Origin: an uncultured Bacteroidales bacterium
GTDB lineage: Bacteria; Bacteroidota; Bacteroidia; Bacteroidales; Bacteroidaceae
Assembly (NCBI GenBank): GCA_902763885.1
Contig: CACWTU010000013.1
Span: 1-58,566, forward strand
Length of the DNA stretch: 58,566 bases
Direction of reading: 5' to 3'
Shown in pieces: positions 7,944 to 16,933 of the stretch (positions are counted from its first letter, which is position 1; each line of letters starts with the position of its first letter). Made by a program: the position numbers and the translations under genes. The notes beneath the pieces were generated by a model. It made no database searches, was not told the DNA's origin, and saw only the letters and a program-made list of their open reading frames with translations.

Positions 7944-9616
7944 TGCTTAAGGAAGTACACATACGCAATTACGTTCTGATAGACCGCCTGGACATAGATT
8001 TCAGGGAGGGCTTCTCTGTTATGACCGGCGAGACAGGTGCCGGTAAGTCTATAATACTTGGTGCCATGAACCTGCTGCTGGGCGGCAGGGCTGATTCCAA
8101 GACAATCATGCAAGGTGCCGATAAATGCACCATTGAGGGCAGTTTCTCTGTCGATGGTTATGGCTTGGAGCAATTCTTTACTGACAACAGTCTTGACTAT
8201 GACCCCAATGACACTATCCTGCGCCGCGAACTGATGCAGTCAGGTAAGAGCCGTGCATTCATAAATGACACTCCGGTATCACTCGCTGTCATGCGTGACC
8301 TGGGTTGCCGTCTTATTGACATACACTCCCAGCATCAGAATCTGGCTCTCGGCACAGAGTCTTTCCAGACAGAGGTAGTTGACACAATTGCCTCCAACAC
8401 CGCCATCAAGGCTGAGTATGAATCATGCTTTGACAAATGGAACGGCTTGAAGGCAGAACTCGTTAGGCTCAAGGCTGAATTTGAATCAGACAATACAGAC
8501 CGCGGCTATCTGGAGTTCCAGCTTGAAGGCATAGAGAAAGCACGGCTCACTGACGGTGAGCAGGAGCAGCTTGAGCAGGAATCAGAGATTCTTGACCATG
8601 CCGAGGAGATAAAGCAGGATCTGTTCCGTGCATCAGAGATCATGGAGGGCTCAGATGAAGGAGGCACAATACAAGCGCTAAAGACCGCTCTGCAGTCACT
8701 CCGCTCCGCACAGAAAAACCTGCCTGATGCCGCAGAACTGGCTGAAAGGCTTGAAAGCTGCCTCATTGAACTGAAAGACATAGCTGCCACCGTAGATGAC
8801 TGTCAGGAGAAGGTAAACTTTGATCCTGCCCGTCTGGAGCAGGTAAACGAACGGCTTGACCTTATATATTCATTGCTTAAGAAGCACAAGAAAAACAGCA
8901 TTGCTGAACTTCTGGAGTATGCGGCATCAATCCGCTCCCGTCTGGACCGCACATACTCATTTGAGGATGACATAAAACGCCTTGAGCAACAGGTCAACGC
9001 AGCCTTCAAGGAGATGGAGAAATCAGCCATACGGCTCACAGATACACGCAAGAAGGCATCGGACACCATAATAAAGCAGATAAAGGCGCTGCTTGTGCCC
9101 TTAGGCATACCCAATTTCCAGTTTGGAATAGAGATAACCCCGTCAACTGGCTATGACCGCAGCGGGCATGATGACCTCAGGTTCATGTTCTCAGCAAACA
9201 AGGCTGTGCCCATGCAGGAGATATCAGAAGTGGCATCGGGCGGTGAGATTGCCCGCGTAATGCTATCCATTAAAACAATGATAGCCGGAGTGCGCACACT
9301 GCCCACGGTAATCTTTGATGAGATTGATACCGGAGTATCAGGTGCGGTAGCTGAGAAGATGGCACTCCTTATGGAGCAGATGTCCCGCGGCGGCCGTCAG
9401 GTTCTGGCCATAACCCACCTGCCGCAGATAGCCGCATTGGGACGCACACACTATAAAGTATACAAGACCGATGAGAAGGATGCCACCCGCACCAGGATTG
9501 CACTTCTTGATTATGATGAAAGAATACGCGAGATTGCCTCAATGATGAGTGGCGCTACACTCACACAGGCTGCTCTTGACAACGCAAAAGCACTGATAGA
9601 CAACAATGGAAGATGA
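7943..9616 (+). CDS. recN: DNA repair ATPase RecN
   Basis: An SMC-like protein of 557 residues, normal for RecN. The N-terminal MLKEVHIRNYVLIDRLDIDF is followed by Walker A GETGAGKS near residue 30. Long coiled-coil arms fill about 150-370. The C-terminal half carries the signature ASGGEIARVMLSIK near 430 and Walker B TVIFDEIDTGVSG. RecN acts early at double-strand breaks. It starts on the stop of the CoaBC-DUF4835 gene (TGATG), and its end overlaps rlmB by 11 bases. Confidence 0.97.
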   Translation: MLKEVHIRNYVLIDRLDIDFREGFSVMTGETGAGKSIILGAMNLLLGGRADSKTIMQGADKCTIEGSFSVDGYGLEQFFTDNSLDYDPNDTILRRELMQSGKSRAFINDTPVSLAVMRDLGCRLIDIHSQHQNLALGTESFQTEVVDTIASNTAIKAEYESCFDKWNGLKAELVRLKAEFESDNTDRGYLEFQLEGIEKARLTDGEQEQLEQESEILDHAEEIKQDLFRASEIMEGSDEGGTIQALKTALQSLRSAQKNLPDAAELAERLESCLIELKDIAATVDDCQEKVNFDPARLEQVNERLDLIYSLLKKHKKNSIAELLEYAASIRSRLDRTYSFEDDIKRLEQQVNAAFKEMEKSAIRLTDTRKKASDTIIKQIKALLVPLGIPNFQFGIEITPSTGYDRSGHDDLRFMFSANKAVPMQEISEVASGGEIARVMLSIKTMIAGVRTLPTVIFDEIDTGVSGAVAEKMALLMEQMSRGGRQVLAITHLPQIAALGRTHYKVYKTDEKDATRTRIALLDYDERIREIASMMSGATLTQAALDNAKALIDNNGR

Positions 9617-10340
9617 GATGATATTCGGCATACGTGCCGTGATTGAGGCTGTAGAAGCTGGCAAGGAAATTGATCGCCTGCTGATTAAGAAGGATATGCA
9701 GGGAGAGCTCTCAAGAGAGCTATTCGCAGCAATCAAAGGATTGGATATTCCAGTCCAGAGAGTGCCTGTGGAGCGTCTAAACCGCATAACACGCAAGAAT
9801 CACCAGGGGGTAATAGCATTTACCACCCAGATAACATACCAGCACGTTGAGGACCTTGTACCCACCCTCTTTGAACAGGGTAAGGACCCGTTCTTTATAC
9901 TGCTTGACGGCGTGACTGATGTACGTAACTTCGGTGCCATAGCCCGTACGGCTGAATGTGCAGGCGTGGATGCAATCATCATCCCTTCCAAGAACAGCGT
10001 AAGCGTAAATGCCGATGCCATCAAGACATCGGCCGGAGCACTGCACACCTTACCCGTATGCCGCGAGAATCAGATAAGCTCTACAATAAAATATCTCAAG
10101 AACTGCGGAATCCGCATCGTAGGAGCCACCGAGAAAGGTGATAAGGACTATACTAAAGGTGATTACCGCGGTCCAGTTTGCCTTATCATGGGAGCTGAGG
10201 ACAAAGGTATTCCGCAAGAACACCTGGCACTGTGTGACGAATGGGCACGCATCCCTATCCTGGGCAAGATAGAGTCCCTGAACGTATCTGTTGCCGCCGG
10301 AGTCCTTATGTATGAGATAGTTAAGCAAAGACTAGCTTAA
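9606..10340 (+). CDS. rlmB: SPOUT rRNA 2'-O-methyltransferase, RlmB type
   Basis: This 244-residue protein has the substrate-binding N-terminal domain (IFGIRAVIEAVEAGKEIDRLLIKK) and the TrmH-type SPOUT domain. Knot motifs are DGVTDVRNFGAIARTAECAG, PVCLIMGAEDKGI and SLNVSVAAGVLMYE. RlmB methylates the 2'-OH of a guanosine in the 23S P-loop; a tRNA target cannot be excluded from sequence. A second ATG four codons in (9618) is also possible as the start. It ends the operon that began at dnaN. Confidence 0.92.
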   Translation: MEDEMIFGIRAVIEAVEAGKEIDRLLIKKDMQGELSRELFAAIKGLDIPVQRVPVERLNRITRKNHQGVIAFTTQITYQHVEDLVPTLFEQGKDPFFILLDGVTDVRNFGAIARTAECAGVDAIIIPSKNSVSVNADAIKTSAGALHTLPVCRENQISSTIKYLKNCGIRIVGATEKGDKDYTKGDYRGPVCLIMGAEDKGIPQEHLALCDEWARIPILGKIESLNVSVAAGVLMYEIVKQRLA

Positions 10341-10402
10341 TCATTTACTTTATTTCCCTAAAGCGCTGATTGTCAATATGTCAGCATATCCTTAAATATC
10401 TA

Positions 10403-10436
10403 CGACATTTTGTCGCAGAATGGCTTGTGGCTTGCT
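10403..10436 (+). promoter_or_regulatory. Sigma-54-like promoter with upstream palindrome for clpB
   Basis: TGGCTTGTGGCTTGCT (10421-10436) matches the sigma-54 consensus TGGCACGnnnnTTGCW at most positions. It keeps the GG and GC pairs exactly 10 bases apart, which is the defining spacing. Directly upstream is CGACATTTTGTCG (10403-10415), an inverted repeat with a 3-base centre, and a related TGTCAATATGTCA at about 10373-10385. Initiation near 10446 would leave a leader of about 29 bases. Confidence 0.55.
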
Positions 10437-10474
10437 TGTTGCGTGTCATTCCATAGAAACAAAAACATACAACT

Positions 10475-12631
10475 ATGGAATACAACCAGAACAATCAGAA
10501 CAAACCGCAAAACCTTGAGCAGTTCGCCATTAACCTTAATGAGCGGGCTCGCAAGGGCAAGCTCGATCCGGTTATAGGTCGAGACGATGAGATAAGGCGT
10601 GTTCTACAGATTCTGAGCCGCCGAACCAAGAACAACCCTATACTTATAGGTGAGCCGGGTACCGGTAAGACCGCCATCATTGAGGGTCTTGCACAGCGTA
10701 TTGTACGCGGTGATGTACCTGAGAACCTTAAGTCCAAGACCGTATATTCACTTGACATGGGTGCACTGGTAGCAGGTGCCAAGTATAAAGGTGAATTTGA
10801 GGAGCGTCTTAAAGGCGTAATCAATGAGGTCATTCAGTCAGACGGAAATTTCATACTGTTCATTGATGAGATCCACACTCTGGTAGGCGCAGGAGCCGGT
10901 GAGGGCGCAATGGATGCCGCAAACATCCTCAAGCCCGCCCTGGCCCGTGGTGACCTGCGTGCCATAGGTGCCACCACACTGAACGAGTATCAGAAATACT
11001 TTGAGAAGGATAAGGCTCTGGAGCGCCGATTCCAGACCGTAATGGTTGATGAACCGGATGTACAGAGTTCCATATCCATACTGCGTGGACTTAAGGAGCG
11101 CTATGAGAACCACCACAAGGTTCGTATCATGGACGAGGCAGTGATAGCCGCCGTGGAGCTCTCCAACCGTTATATCACAGACCGATTCCTGCCCGATAAG
11201 GCCATAGACCTTATGGATGAGGCCGCAGCCAAACTGCGTATGGAGCGTAACTCAGTACCTGAGGAACTGGATGAGATTACACGTAGGCTCAAGCAGCTTG
11301 AGATAGAGCGTGCCGCCATCAAACGTGAGAATGATACGGTAAAACTCAAGCAACTGAATGCTGAAATTGAGGATCTCCAGAAACAGGAAAAGAGCATACG
11401 TGAGAAATGGGAATCAGAGAAGAACCTTGTATCACGCATACAGCAGGACAAGCAGAGCATTGAGCAACTCAAGATTGAGGCCGACAATGCCGAGCGTGAC
11501 GGCAACTACGGCCGTGTGGCCGAGATACGTTACGGCAAGCTCAAGGAACTGGAGGCCGATATAGCCCGCATCCAGGAGGAGCTCCACTCCAAGCAGGGTG
11601 ACAGCGCCCTTGTAAAGGAGGAGGTTACCGCCGATGATATAGCAGAGGTGGTTTCACGTTGGACCGGCATACCGGTTAACCGTATGCTTGAGAGTGAGCG
11701 TGAGAAACTGCTCCATCTTGAAGAGGAACTGCATAAGCGTGTGGTCGGCCAGGAGGAGGCCATAAGCGCCGTAGCAAATGCTGTGCGCCGCAGCCGGGCC
11801 GGGCTGCAGGATCCCAAACGTCCTATAGGCAGTTTCATCTTCTTAGGTACCACAGGCGTAGGTAAGACAGAACTTGCCAAAGCTCTGGCCGAGTACCTGT
11901 TCAATGATGAGAAGCTGATGACACGTATTGATATGAGTGAGTATCAGGAGAAGTTCTCTGTGACACGTCTTATAGGAGCGCCTCCAGGATACGTAGGTTA
12001 TGATGAAGGTGGTCAGCTGACTGAAGCCGTAAGGCGTAAGCCCTACTCCGTAGTGCTCTTTGATGAGATTGAGAAGGCACACCCCGATGTGTTCAACATA
12101 CTGCTTCAGGTACTTGATGACGGACGTCTGACCGATAACAAAGGACGTACCGTCAACTTCAAGAACACCATAATCATCATGACCAGCAATCTGGGCAGTG
12201 ACTATATACGTGAAAAGTCTGCACAGATAGGTACATCTGATGAAAGCCGTCAGCAATGGCTTGAAGAGACCCGCAAGCATCTGCTTGAGATGCTTAAGCA
12301 GACCATCAGACCAGAGTTTCTGAACCGTATTGACGAGACTGTGGTATTCATGCCGCTTAAGGAGACTGAGATCCATCAGATTGTGGCTCTGCAAGTTGAC
12401 TCTGTGGTTAGGATGCTTAAGGAGAACGGTATCACGCTTAACGTTGACGCATCAGCAGTAGAGCTTATGTCAAAGGCCGGATTTGATCCGGAGTTTGGTG
12501 CCCGTCCTGTAAAACGTGCCATACAGAACCTGCTGCTCAACCGTCTGTCAACAATGATCCTGTCAGGACAGGTTGACCGGAACAAACCTGTTACGGCTAC
12601 GGCTCAGAACGATGAGATAGTATTCAGTTGA
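10475..12631 (+). CDS. clpB: ClpB disaggregase lacking the N-terminal domain
   Basis: This 718-residue Hsp100 ATPase is about 145 residues shorter than usual (about 860). AAA-1 has Walker A GEPGTGKT at 59-66 and [12 protein letters not shown]. The middle coiled coil covers about 260-390, which marks it as ClpB rather than ClpA or ClpC. AAA-2 has Walker A GTTGVGKT near 457 and [14 protein letters not shown]. Instead of the substrate-gating N domain there are about 20 Asn/Gln-rich residues ([17 protein letters not shown]). An in-frame TAG at 10454-10456 rules out a longer start. It resembles the short ClpB isoform some bacteria make from an internal start, but here it is the only form. It works with DnaK to dissolve aggregates. 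Confidence 0.96.
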   Translation: MEYNQNNQNKPQNLEQFAINLNERARKGKLDPVIGRDDEIRRVLQILSRRTKNNPILIGEPGTGKTAIIEGLAQRIVRGDVPENLKSKTVYSLDMGALVAGAKYKGEFEERLKGVINEVIQSDGNFILFIDEIHTLVGAGAGEGAMDAANILKPALARGDLRAIGATTLNEYQKYFEKDKALERRFQTVMVDEPDVQSSISILRGLKERYENHHKVRIMDEAVIAAVELSNRYITDRFLPDKAIDLMDEAAAKLRMERNSVPEELDEITRRLKQLEIERAAIKRENDTVKLKQLNAEIEDLQKQEKSIREKWESEKNLVSRIQQDKQSIEQLKIEADNAERDGNYGRVAEIRYGKLKELEADIARIQEELHSKQGDSALVKEEVTADDIAEVVSRWTGIPVNRMLESEREKLLHLEEELHKRVVGQEEAISAVANAVRRSRAGLQDPKRPIGSFIFLGTTGVGKTELAKALAEYLFNDEKLMTRIDMSEYQEKFSVTRLIGAPPGYVGYDEGGQLTEAVRRKPYSVVLFDEIEKAHPDVFNILLQVLDDGRLTDNKGRTVNFKNTIIIMTSNLGSDYIREKSAQIGTSDESRQQWLEETRKHLLEMLKQTIRPEFLNRIDETVVFMPLKETEIHQIVALQVDSVVRMLKENGITLNVDASAVELMSKAGFDPEFGARPVKRAIQNLLLNRLSTMILSGQVDRNKPVTATAQNDEIVFS

Positions 12632-12648
12632 AGCCTGAAAATCAGCAA

Positions 12649-12681
12649 CCCCCTTTATGACGCATGAAATCATAAAGGGGG
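12649..12681 (+). terminator. Terminator after clpB
   Basis: A 12-bp perfect stem, CCCCCTTTATGA (12649-12660) with TCATAAAGGGGG (12670-12681), has a 9-base loop. The following ATTTGATTC is only weakly T-rich. The remaining bases up to the tRNA promoter (12690-12919) are A+T rich with no gene that can be supported. Confidence 0.75.
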
Positions 12682-12919
12682 ATTTGATTCAATTATTGAA
12701 AAAGTACTTAAGGGAGGAATAGAATAATTTATTTCTGGAGCAAATGTACTTGTTGAAATATTCATGAATTGATTTATTCTTTGCAAAATGATTAATATTT
12801 GTTCCAAAAACAGGCTTAAAACGCATTTTTATAACTGTTTTACAAATATTCGGATTTACTAACTTTTTTCGGGAAGAAAAAAAACTGAGGCCATTATAAG
12901 CTGATTTCAAAAAAACAAT

Positions 12920-12927
12920 TACCTTTG
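12920..12927 (+). promoter_or_regulatory. -7 box for tRNA-Cys
   Basis: TACCTTTG is a perfect -7 box, 18 bases before the mature tRNA 5' end. Confidence 0.6.
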
Positions 12928-12944
12928 CAACCGCAAATGCAAAT

Positions 12945-13018
12945 GGTACCTTGACCGAGCGGCTAGGTATCGGTCTGCAAAACCGAGTACGGCGGTTCGA
13001 GTCCGCCAGGTACCTCCA
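12945..13018 (+). tRNA. tRNA-Cys (anticodon GCA), CCA encoded
   Basis: The acceptor arms GGTACCT (12945-12951) and AGGTACC (13008-13014) pair. The anticodon stem CGGT/ACCG holds the loop CTGCAAA with anticodon GCA at 12977-12979. The T arm is GGCGG-TTCGAGT-CCGCC. A discriminator T (13015) is followed by an encoded CCA (13016-13018). A transcription terminator follows within five bases. Confidence 0.96.
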
Positions 13019-13068
13019 GAGTAAAAATCCAGTCCAAAGGGCTGGATTTTTGCTTTGGAGGTACCTGG
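13006..13068 (+). repeat. Inverted copy of the tRNA-Cys 3' end around its terminator
   Basis: CCAGGTACCTCCA at the tRNA 3' end (13006-13018) is matched by a perfect 13-base inverted copy TGGAGGTACCTGG at 13056-13068. Nested between them is the 10-bp terminator stem at 13023-13051, so the whole can fold as one long two-part hairpin that would pair up the acceptor end and CCA. Confidence 0.85.
13023..13051 (+). terminator. Terminator after tRNA-Cys
   Basis: AAAAATCCAG (13023-13032) pairs perfectly with CTGGATTTTT (13042-13051) around a 9-base loop; the T-run is part of the stem end. Confidence 0.75.
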
Positions 13069-13078
13069 AGAACCTTTT

Positions 13079-13137
13079 TTTAGATTTGCTTCGCAAAACG
13101 CGCTCACTACGTTCGCTTGGCGGCCTACCCGGCCGCT
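13079..13137 (+). repeat. TTTAGTTTGC-type multi-hairpin repeat, copy 1 (degenerate)
   Basis: The order is TTTAGA, a hairpin TTTGC-TTC-GCAAA (13085-13097), CGCGCTC, CGCTTGGCGG and a GGCC-rich hairpin. The same order of elements occurs at 51056 and, inverted, at 57797 and 57970. Confidence 0.6.
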
Positions 13138-13203
13138 CTCGCTCGAGGTCTCGCTCGCCCCAATACGCTCGTACATGCGTCACGCAGGTGGTTACGTATT
13201 TAT

Positions 13204-13474
13204 AACAAATGGGATGGTTCTATCTGTGTTCTGATAATAATCCAAGGTGCACAGAACTTTTGGGGTATCGGTATCGGAAACCATGGCCGCCCGTGGGCTT
13301 GTGAACGGGAGGGGCCCGTGCTTAAGAAGATGCTCTGGGAGGTGGGAGTTTACTCACACCTTTCAGAGCGTCTTATTAAGGATGGGAGGGATAGCGCGAA
13401 GCGCGTAGTTTCAGATACTGATACCCCAAAAGTTCTCTTGGAAAAAGAACACAGATAGAACCGTCTCATTTGTG
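13204..13474. repeat. 29-base inverted arms enclosing element copy B
   Basis: The left arm 13204-13232 (core GGTTCTATCTGTGTTCT) pairs with the right arm 13446-13474 (core AGAACACAGATAGAACC). The outer 12 bases differ only at sites that remain G-U or U-G pairs in RNA. The arms enclose copy B of the 184-bp element, so the locus is a nested hairpin between tRNA-Cys and menA. Confidence 0.75.
13253..13436. repeat. Intergenic inverted-repeat element, copy B (184 bp)
   Basis: The ends AGAACTTTTGGGGTATCGG and the inverted CTGATACCCCAAAAGTTCT match over 23 bases with one mismatch. The interior stem is 13327-13348 with 13353-13374 around TTTA. Compared with copy A, three base pairs in this stem differ on both sides so that pairing is kept. 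The 21 bases before the left end (from about 13232) are identical to those before copy C. Confidence 0.88.
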
Positions 13475-13494
13475 TTCCCCGCGTTCTTTTTTAG

Positions 13495-13502
13495 TACCTT
13501 TG
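13495..13502 (+). promoter_or_regulatory. -7 box for menA
   Basis: TACCTTTG lies 18 bases before the menA ATG. A TTTG at 13469-13472 may be the -33 element (spacing 22). It overlaps the right arm of the inverted repeat around copy B, so that repeat may affect menA transcription. Confidence 0.6.
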
Positions 13503-13519
13503 CAGGGTATTTTAAGGCT

Positions 13520-14416
13520 ATGACTTTCAAAGCAGTTATTCGTTCAATGCGTTTGCGCACTCTGCCGCTCTCCACGGCAGGAATCGTGCTGGGTATTATG
13601 TTGGCTTGTGCTGAGCATCAGGTGGCATGGTACGTCATTCTGCTTACCATATTGACCACTGTTTCACTGCAGATTCTTTCCAACATGTCCAATGAACTGG
13701 GCGACTGGCTTAGCGGCGTTGATGGGCAAGGACGTGAAGGACCTAAGTACGGGATTGAGGGCGGCGGACTAACTGAGGATGAGATGCGGTCTTGCATCAG
13801 GATAATGGTGCTGGTATGCTGTATCTTTGGACTTGGCATGATACGGGCTTCATTCGGGACCATATTCCGCATTGAATCTGAAATACTGGTAGTACTTGGA
13901 GCTGCCGCCATCTGGGCAGCCATGCACTATACGCTAGGGAACAAGCCTTACGGATACAGAGGCTTAGGTGATATATTCGTATTCATTTTCTTTGGGATTG
14001 TACCTGTTACGGGAGGTTTCTTTGTATGCGCGCAAGCGCTTGAGCTCACCACCCTAATCCCCGGAGCAGCCATCGGACTCTTCAGTGTAGGAGTGCTCAA
14101 CGTGAACAATATGCGTGATATGAAATCCGATGCAGGCACCCGCGTGACCGTACCGCTCAAGTTGGGTGAGCATCGGGCAAAAATATATCACACCATTCTT
14201 ATTATAGGTGGATGGTGCCTTATGCTGCTTTACACGATACTGTTTACAAGCGGCTGGCAGCCATACCTTTATATTATCACTTTGCCGCTTTATGTAAAGC
14301 ATCTGTCAGGCATCTGGAAACGTTCCGGTCGTGACCTGGACCCCATGCTGCCCATGCTGGTAATATCCACATTCATCTTTGCCCTGCTTGCAGGCACAGG
14401 TTATATCTTACAATAG
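13520..14416 (+). CDS. menA: 1,4-dihydroxy-2-naphthoate polyprenyltransferase
   Basis: A 298-residue UbiA-family membrane prenyltransferase with about eight helices. The first Asp-rich motif is NELGDWLSGVDGQGREG (the family NDxxDxxxD variant) near residue 55-75. The second, NNMRDMKSDAGTRVTVP, is near 195-212. MenA attaches the isoprenoid tail to DHNA, the membrane step of menaquinone synthesis. The ATG at 13520 fits the -7 box at 13495 and the family start RSMRLRTLPLS. menG, the next enzyme of the pathway, follows after four bases. Confidence 0.95.
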   Translation: MTFKAVIRSMRLRTLPLSTAGIVLGIMLACAEHQVAWYVILLTILTTVSLQILSNMSNELGDWLSGVDGQGREGPKYGIEGGGLTEDEMRSCIRIMVLVCCIFGLGMIRASFGTIFRIESEILVVLGAAAIWAAMHYTLGNKPYGYRGLGDIFVFIFFGIVPVTGGFFVCAQALELTTLIPGAAIGLFSVGVLNVNNMRDMKSDAGTRVTVPLKLGEHRAKIYHTILIIGGWCLMLLYTILFTSGWQPYLYIITLPLYVKHLSGIWKRSGRDLDPMLPMLVISTFIFALLAGTGYILQ

Positions 14417-14420
14417 TTTT

Positions 14421-15137
14421 ATGCCCAAGAAAGAAGGAATACGCGAGCTTTTTGATGACATTGCAGTCAAGTATGACCGTTTCAACCATATTTCATCATT
14501 CGGTGCTGACCGTTCATGGCGCCGCAAGGCAGTGCGTGCCATAGCCGATATAGACCAGCCCATAGAGGTGCTTGACGTGGCTACCGGCACAGCTGATTTT
14601 GCCATAGCCGTAGCCAGGAAAGCGGCTCAGGGCTCACACATCATCGGGATAGACCTATCAGAGGGCATGCTTGAGGTTGGAAAGGCCAAATGCAAGGATC
14701 TGCCCATTGACCTTGAACCGGGTGATGCTGAGAACCTGCGCTTTGCAGACGGGACGTTTGACCGCGTGTGCGTGGCATTCGGAGTACGCAACTTTGAGAA
14801 CCTCATGAAAGGCCTTAAGGAGATGCTCAGAATGCTCAAACCCGGAGGCAAGCTTATCATCCTTGAGCTATCCTACCCCAAGAACAGATTCATATTCAGC
14901 CTGTACAAGTTCTACTCACTCAAGATACTGCCCAAAATAGGAGCAGGCATGACCGGAAACACCGGCGCCTTTACCTATCTTCCGGACTCCATACTCAAAT
15001 TCCCTCTCCCTGAAAAGTTCATCCCGATGCTCCGGGAGGCCGGATACGCCACAGTCAAGGCACGTCAGTTCATGTTCGGAGTATGCCGTATGTATATAGC
15101 TGAGAAAAAATTATTAACTTCGCAACATGAACAATAA
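14421..15137 (+). CDS. menG: Demethylmenaquinone methyltransferase
   Basis: A class I SAM methyltransferase of 238 residues of the UbiE/MenG family. It has VLDVATGTADFAIAVA for SAM binding near residue 50 and GIDLSEGMLEVGKAKC. UbiE/MenG motifs are CVAFGVRNFENLMKGLKEMLRMLKPGGKLIILELSYP and the end FGVCRMYIAEK. It makes menaquinone by the last C-methylation. The ATG at 14421 (PKKEGIRELFDDIAVKYD) is the family start; an upstream in-frame ATG lies inside menA and is not favoured. Confidence 0.95.
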   Translation: MPKKEGIRELFDDIAVKYDRFNHISSFGADRSWRRKAVRAIADIDQPIEVLDVATGTADFAIAVARKAAQGSHIIGIDLSEGMLEVGKAKCKDLPIDLEPGDAENLRFADGTFDRVCVAFGVRNFENLMKGLKEMLRMLKPGGKLIILELSYPKNRFIFSLYKFYSLKILPKIGAGMTGNTGAFTYLPDSILKFPLPEKFIPMLREAGYATVKARQFMFGVCRMYIAEKKLLTSQHEQ

Positions 15138-15156
15138 CCTAAACAATAATTGCAAA

Positions 15157-15918
15157 ATGAAAAAAACAATTACTTGGGCATTAGCAACAATGGCCCTACT
15201 GACCGTACTGACCGGATGCAAGGAAGAGGATGAAGATGAGATTTCCTCTGGTGACGTAAACAAGGGAGCATTCCTTGTAAGTGACAACGGCAAGGATTAC
15301 TATGTCGTTGACATGGGAGGTTATCCCTTAACCAAGCTATGGGCCACATGTAATATCGGCGCCACAAACTGCAAGGAATATGGAGAATATTTTGCCTGGG
15401 GAGAAACAGAAACCAAAAACGACTATGACTGGCCCACATATGCTCACTGCAATAATGGTAACCGTTTGAAAATAAACAAATACAGTTCTGTAGCCACAAA
15501 TACATATAACAACACGCCTGATAACAAGACGTCATTGGAAGACATAGATGACGTAGCAAAACAGCGTTATGGAAGCAAATGGAGCATTCCCACAAGGGAG
15601 GATTTCCAACAATTGATCAACAGATGTGACTGGAAATGTGGCCATGTAGATGGCGTTTGGGGATATCTGTTTACCAGCAGAGAAAATGGTAACACCATCT
15701 TCTTCCCTCTTGCCGGTGTACGTGACCTGGAAAGTCTGTTACACTCCGGAGCATATGGTTTCTATTGGTCAAAAGAACTCCATAACAGGCTTGTTGATGA
15801 AAACACCAGTAATAATAACGCCAGTACTTTAGAACTGAAAAAGCCTACAAATCCCGTTTGTTCCACATATGAGGAACGTTATATTGGATTGCCCATACGC
15901 CCGGTTCGCAAAAGATAA
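15157..15918 (+). CDS. FISUMP-domain lipoprotein
   Basis: A 253-residue lipoprotein. MKKTITWALATMALLTVLTGC ends in an LTGC lipobox, so Cys 21 should be lipidated, and an acidic stretch (KEEDEDE) follows, the kind of signal that sends Bacteroidota lipoproteins to the surface. From about residue 50 is a FISUMP domain with LWATCNIGATNCKEYGEYFAWGE, WSIPTREDFQQL, FPLAGVRDLESLLHSGAYGFYWS and the terminal PIRPV. It is a paralogue of the domain at 2199. The start at 15157 is chosen over 15127 because it begins the signal peptide. Function unknown; probably surface attachment. Confidence 0.82.
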   Translation: MKKTITWALATMALLTVLTGCKEEDEDEISSGDVNKGAFLVSDNGKDYYVVDMGGYPLTKLWATCNIGATNCKEYGEYFAWGETETKNDYDWPTYAHCNNGNRLKINKYSSVATNTYNNTPDNKTSLEDIDDVAKQRYGSKWSIPTREDFQQLINRCDWKCGHVDGVWGYLFTSRENGNTIFFPLAGVRDLESLLHSGAYGFYWSKELHNRLVDENTSNNNASTLELKKPTNPVCSTYEERYIGLPIRPVRKR

Positions 15919-15949
15919 CAACCATCAGACACAATACAGAATATAAAAG

Positions 15950-16933
15950 ATGTTGGAAAAGCACATTGTCCTGGATGACGCTGACCCCGCGGTTTTTTAT
16001 GGGGTAAATAATACCAATATGCAATTGCTTAAGGCCCTGTTCCCTAAGCTGCGCATAGTGGCACGCGGCAATGTGCTACGAATCATGGGCGATGAGGATG
16101 AGACAGCCCGCTTTGAACAGGCGGTACGCCAGCTTGAGATGTACTGCGCCAAATACAACTCACTCAAGGAAGAGGTTATTGTTGATATTGTTAACGGAGA
16201 AGAGCCTAACGGTGAAAAGAGTTCAGACGTGATACTCTTTGGCGTTACCGGCCGTCCTATCCTGCCCCGTAGCGTGAACCAGAAGAAACTGGTTACTGAC
16301 TACGCTACACATGATATGCTGTTTGCCATAGGCCCTGCCGGTTCCGGTAAGACATATACCGCTATAGCTCTGGCGGTACGTGCCCTCAAGAACAAGGAGG
16401 TAAAACGCATTGTGCTTTGCCGCCCTGCCGTTGAGGCCGGTGAGAAACTGGGATTTCTGCCGGGTGATATGCGTGAAAAGATTGATCCGTTCCTGCAACC
16501 CCTGTATGATGCGCTGCAGGATATGATTCCTACGGCCAAGCTCAAGGAGTACATGGATTTCAACATAATACAGATCGCCCCGCTTGCATTCATGCGCGGC
16601 CGCACTCTGAATGATGCCGTAGTAATTCTTGATGAGGCACAGAACACCACCCCGCAGCAGATCAAGATGTTCCTTACCCGTATGGGCTGGAACACCAAGA
16701 TGATTGTTACAGGTGACCTCACACAGATAGACCTGCCACCTACACAGATATCAGGTCTGGTGCAGGCGCTTGAGGTACTTGACGGAGTTGAGGGACTGAG
16801 CATTATCCGCATGACAAAGAAGGATATCGTACGCCATAAGCTCGTAACACGCGTTGTAGATGCATATGACCGTTACGAGCAAGCCCACAAGACTGATAAA
16901 AAAAGAACAACAAAACATAATAAAGATGAGTAA
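15950..16933 (+). CDS. PhoH-family ATPase
   Basis: A 327-residue PhoH-like protein. A KH-like N-terminal region (about 20-80, [17 protein letters not shown]) is followed by an RNA-helicase-like P-loop domain with Walker [11 protein letters not shown] near residue 128 and Walker [15 protein letters not shown] near 225. PhoH proteins bind RNA and ATP and are linked to RNA turnover and ribosome maturation. The last eight bases overlap purC, so the two are probably co-transcribed. Confidence 0.93.
   Translation: MLEKHIVLDDADPAVFYGVNNTNMQLLKALFPKLRIVARGNVLRIMGDEDETARFEQAVRQLEMYCAKYNSLKEEVIVDIVNGEEPNGEKSSDVILFGVTGRPILPRSVNQKKLVTDYATHDMLFAIGPAGSGKTYTAIALAVRALKNKEVKRIVLCRPAVEAGEKLGFLPGDMREKIDPFLQPLYDALQDMIPTAKLKEYMDFNIIQIAPLAFMRGRTLNDAVVILDEAQNTTPQQIKMFLTRMGWNTKMIVTGDLTQIDLPPTQISGLVQALEVLDGVEGLSIIRMTKKDIVRHKLVTRVVDAYDRYEQAHKTDKKRTTKHNKDE

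Noticed and set aside
12689-13183. Minus-strand frame over tRNA-Cys
   Set aside because: It reads antisense through a clear tRNA, a terminator and A+T-rich spacer, with no family resemblance.
13467-13519. Longer menA start in the same frame at 13472
   Set aside because: It would place coding sequence over the promoter box and repeat arm; the family start fits the ATG at 13520.
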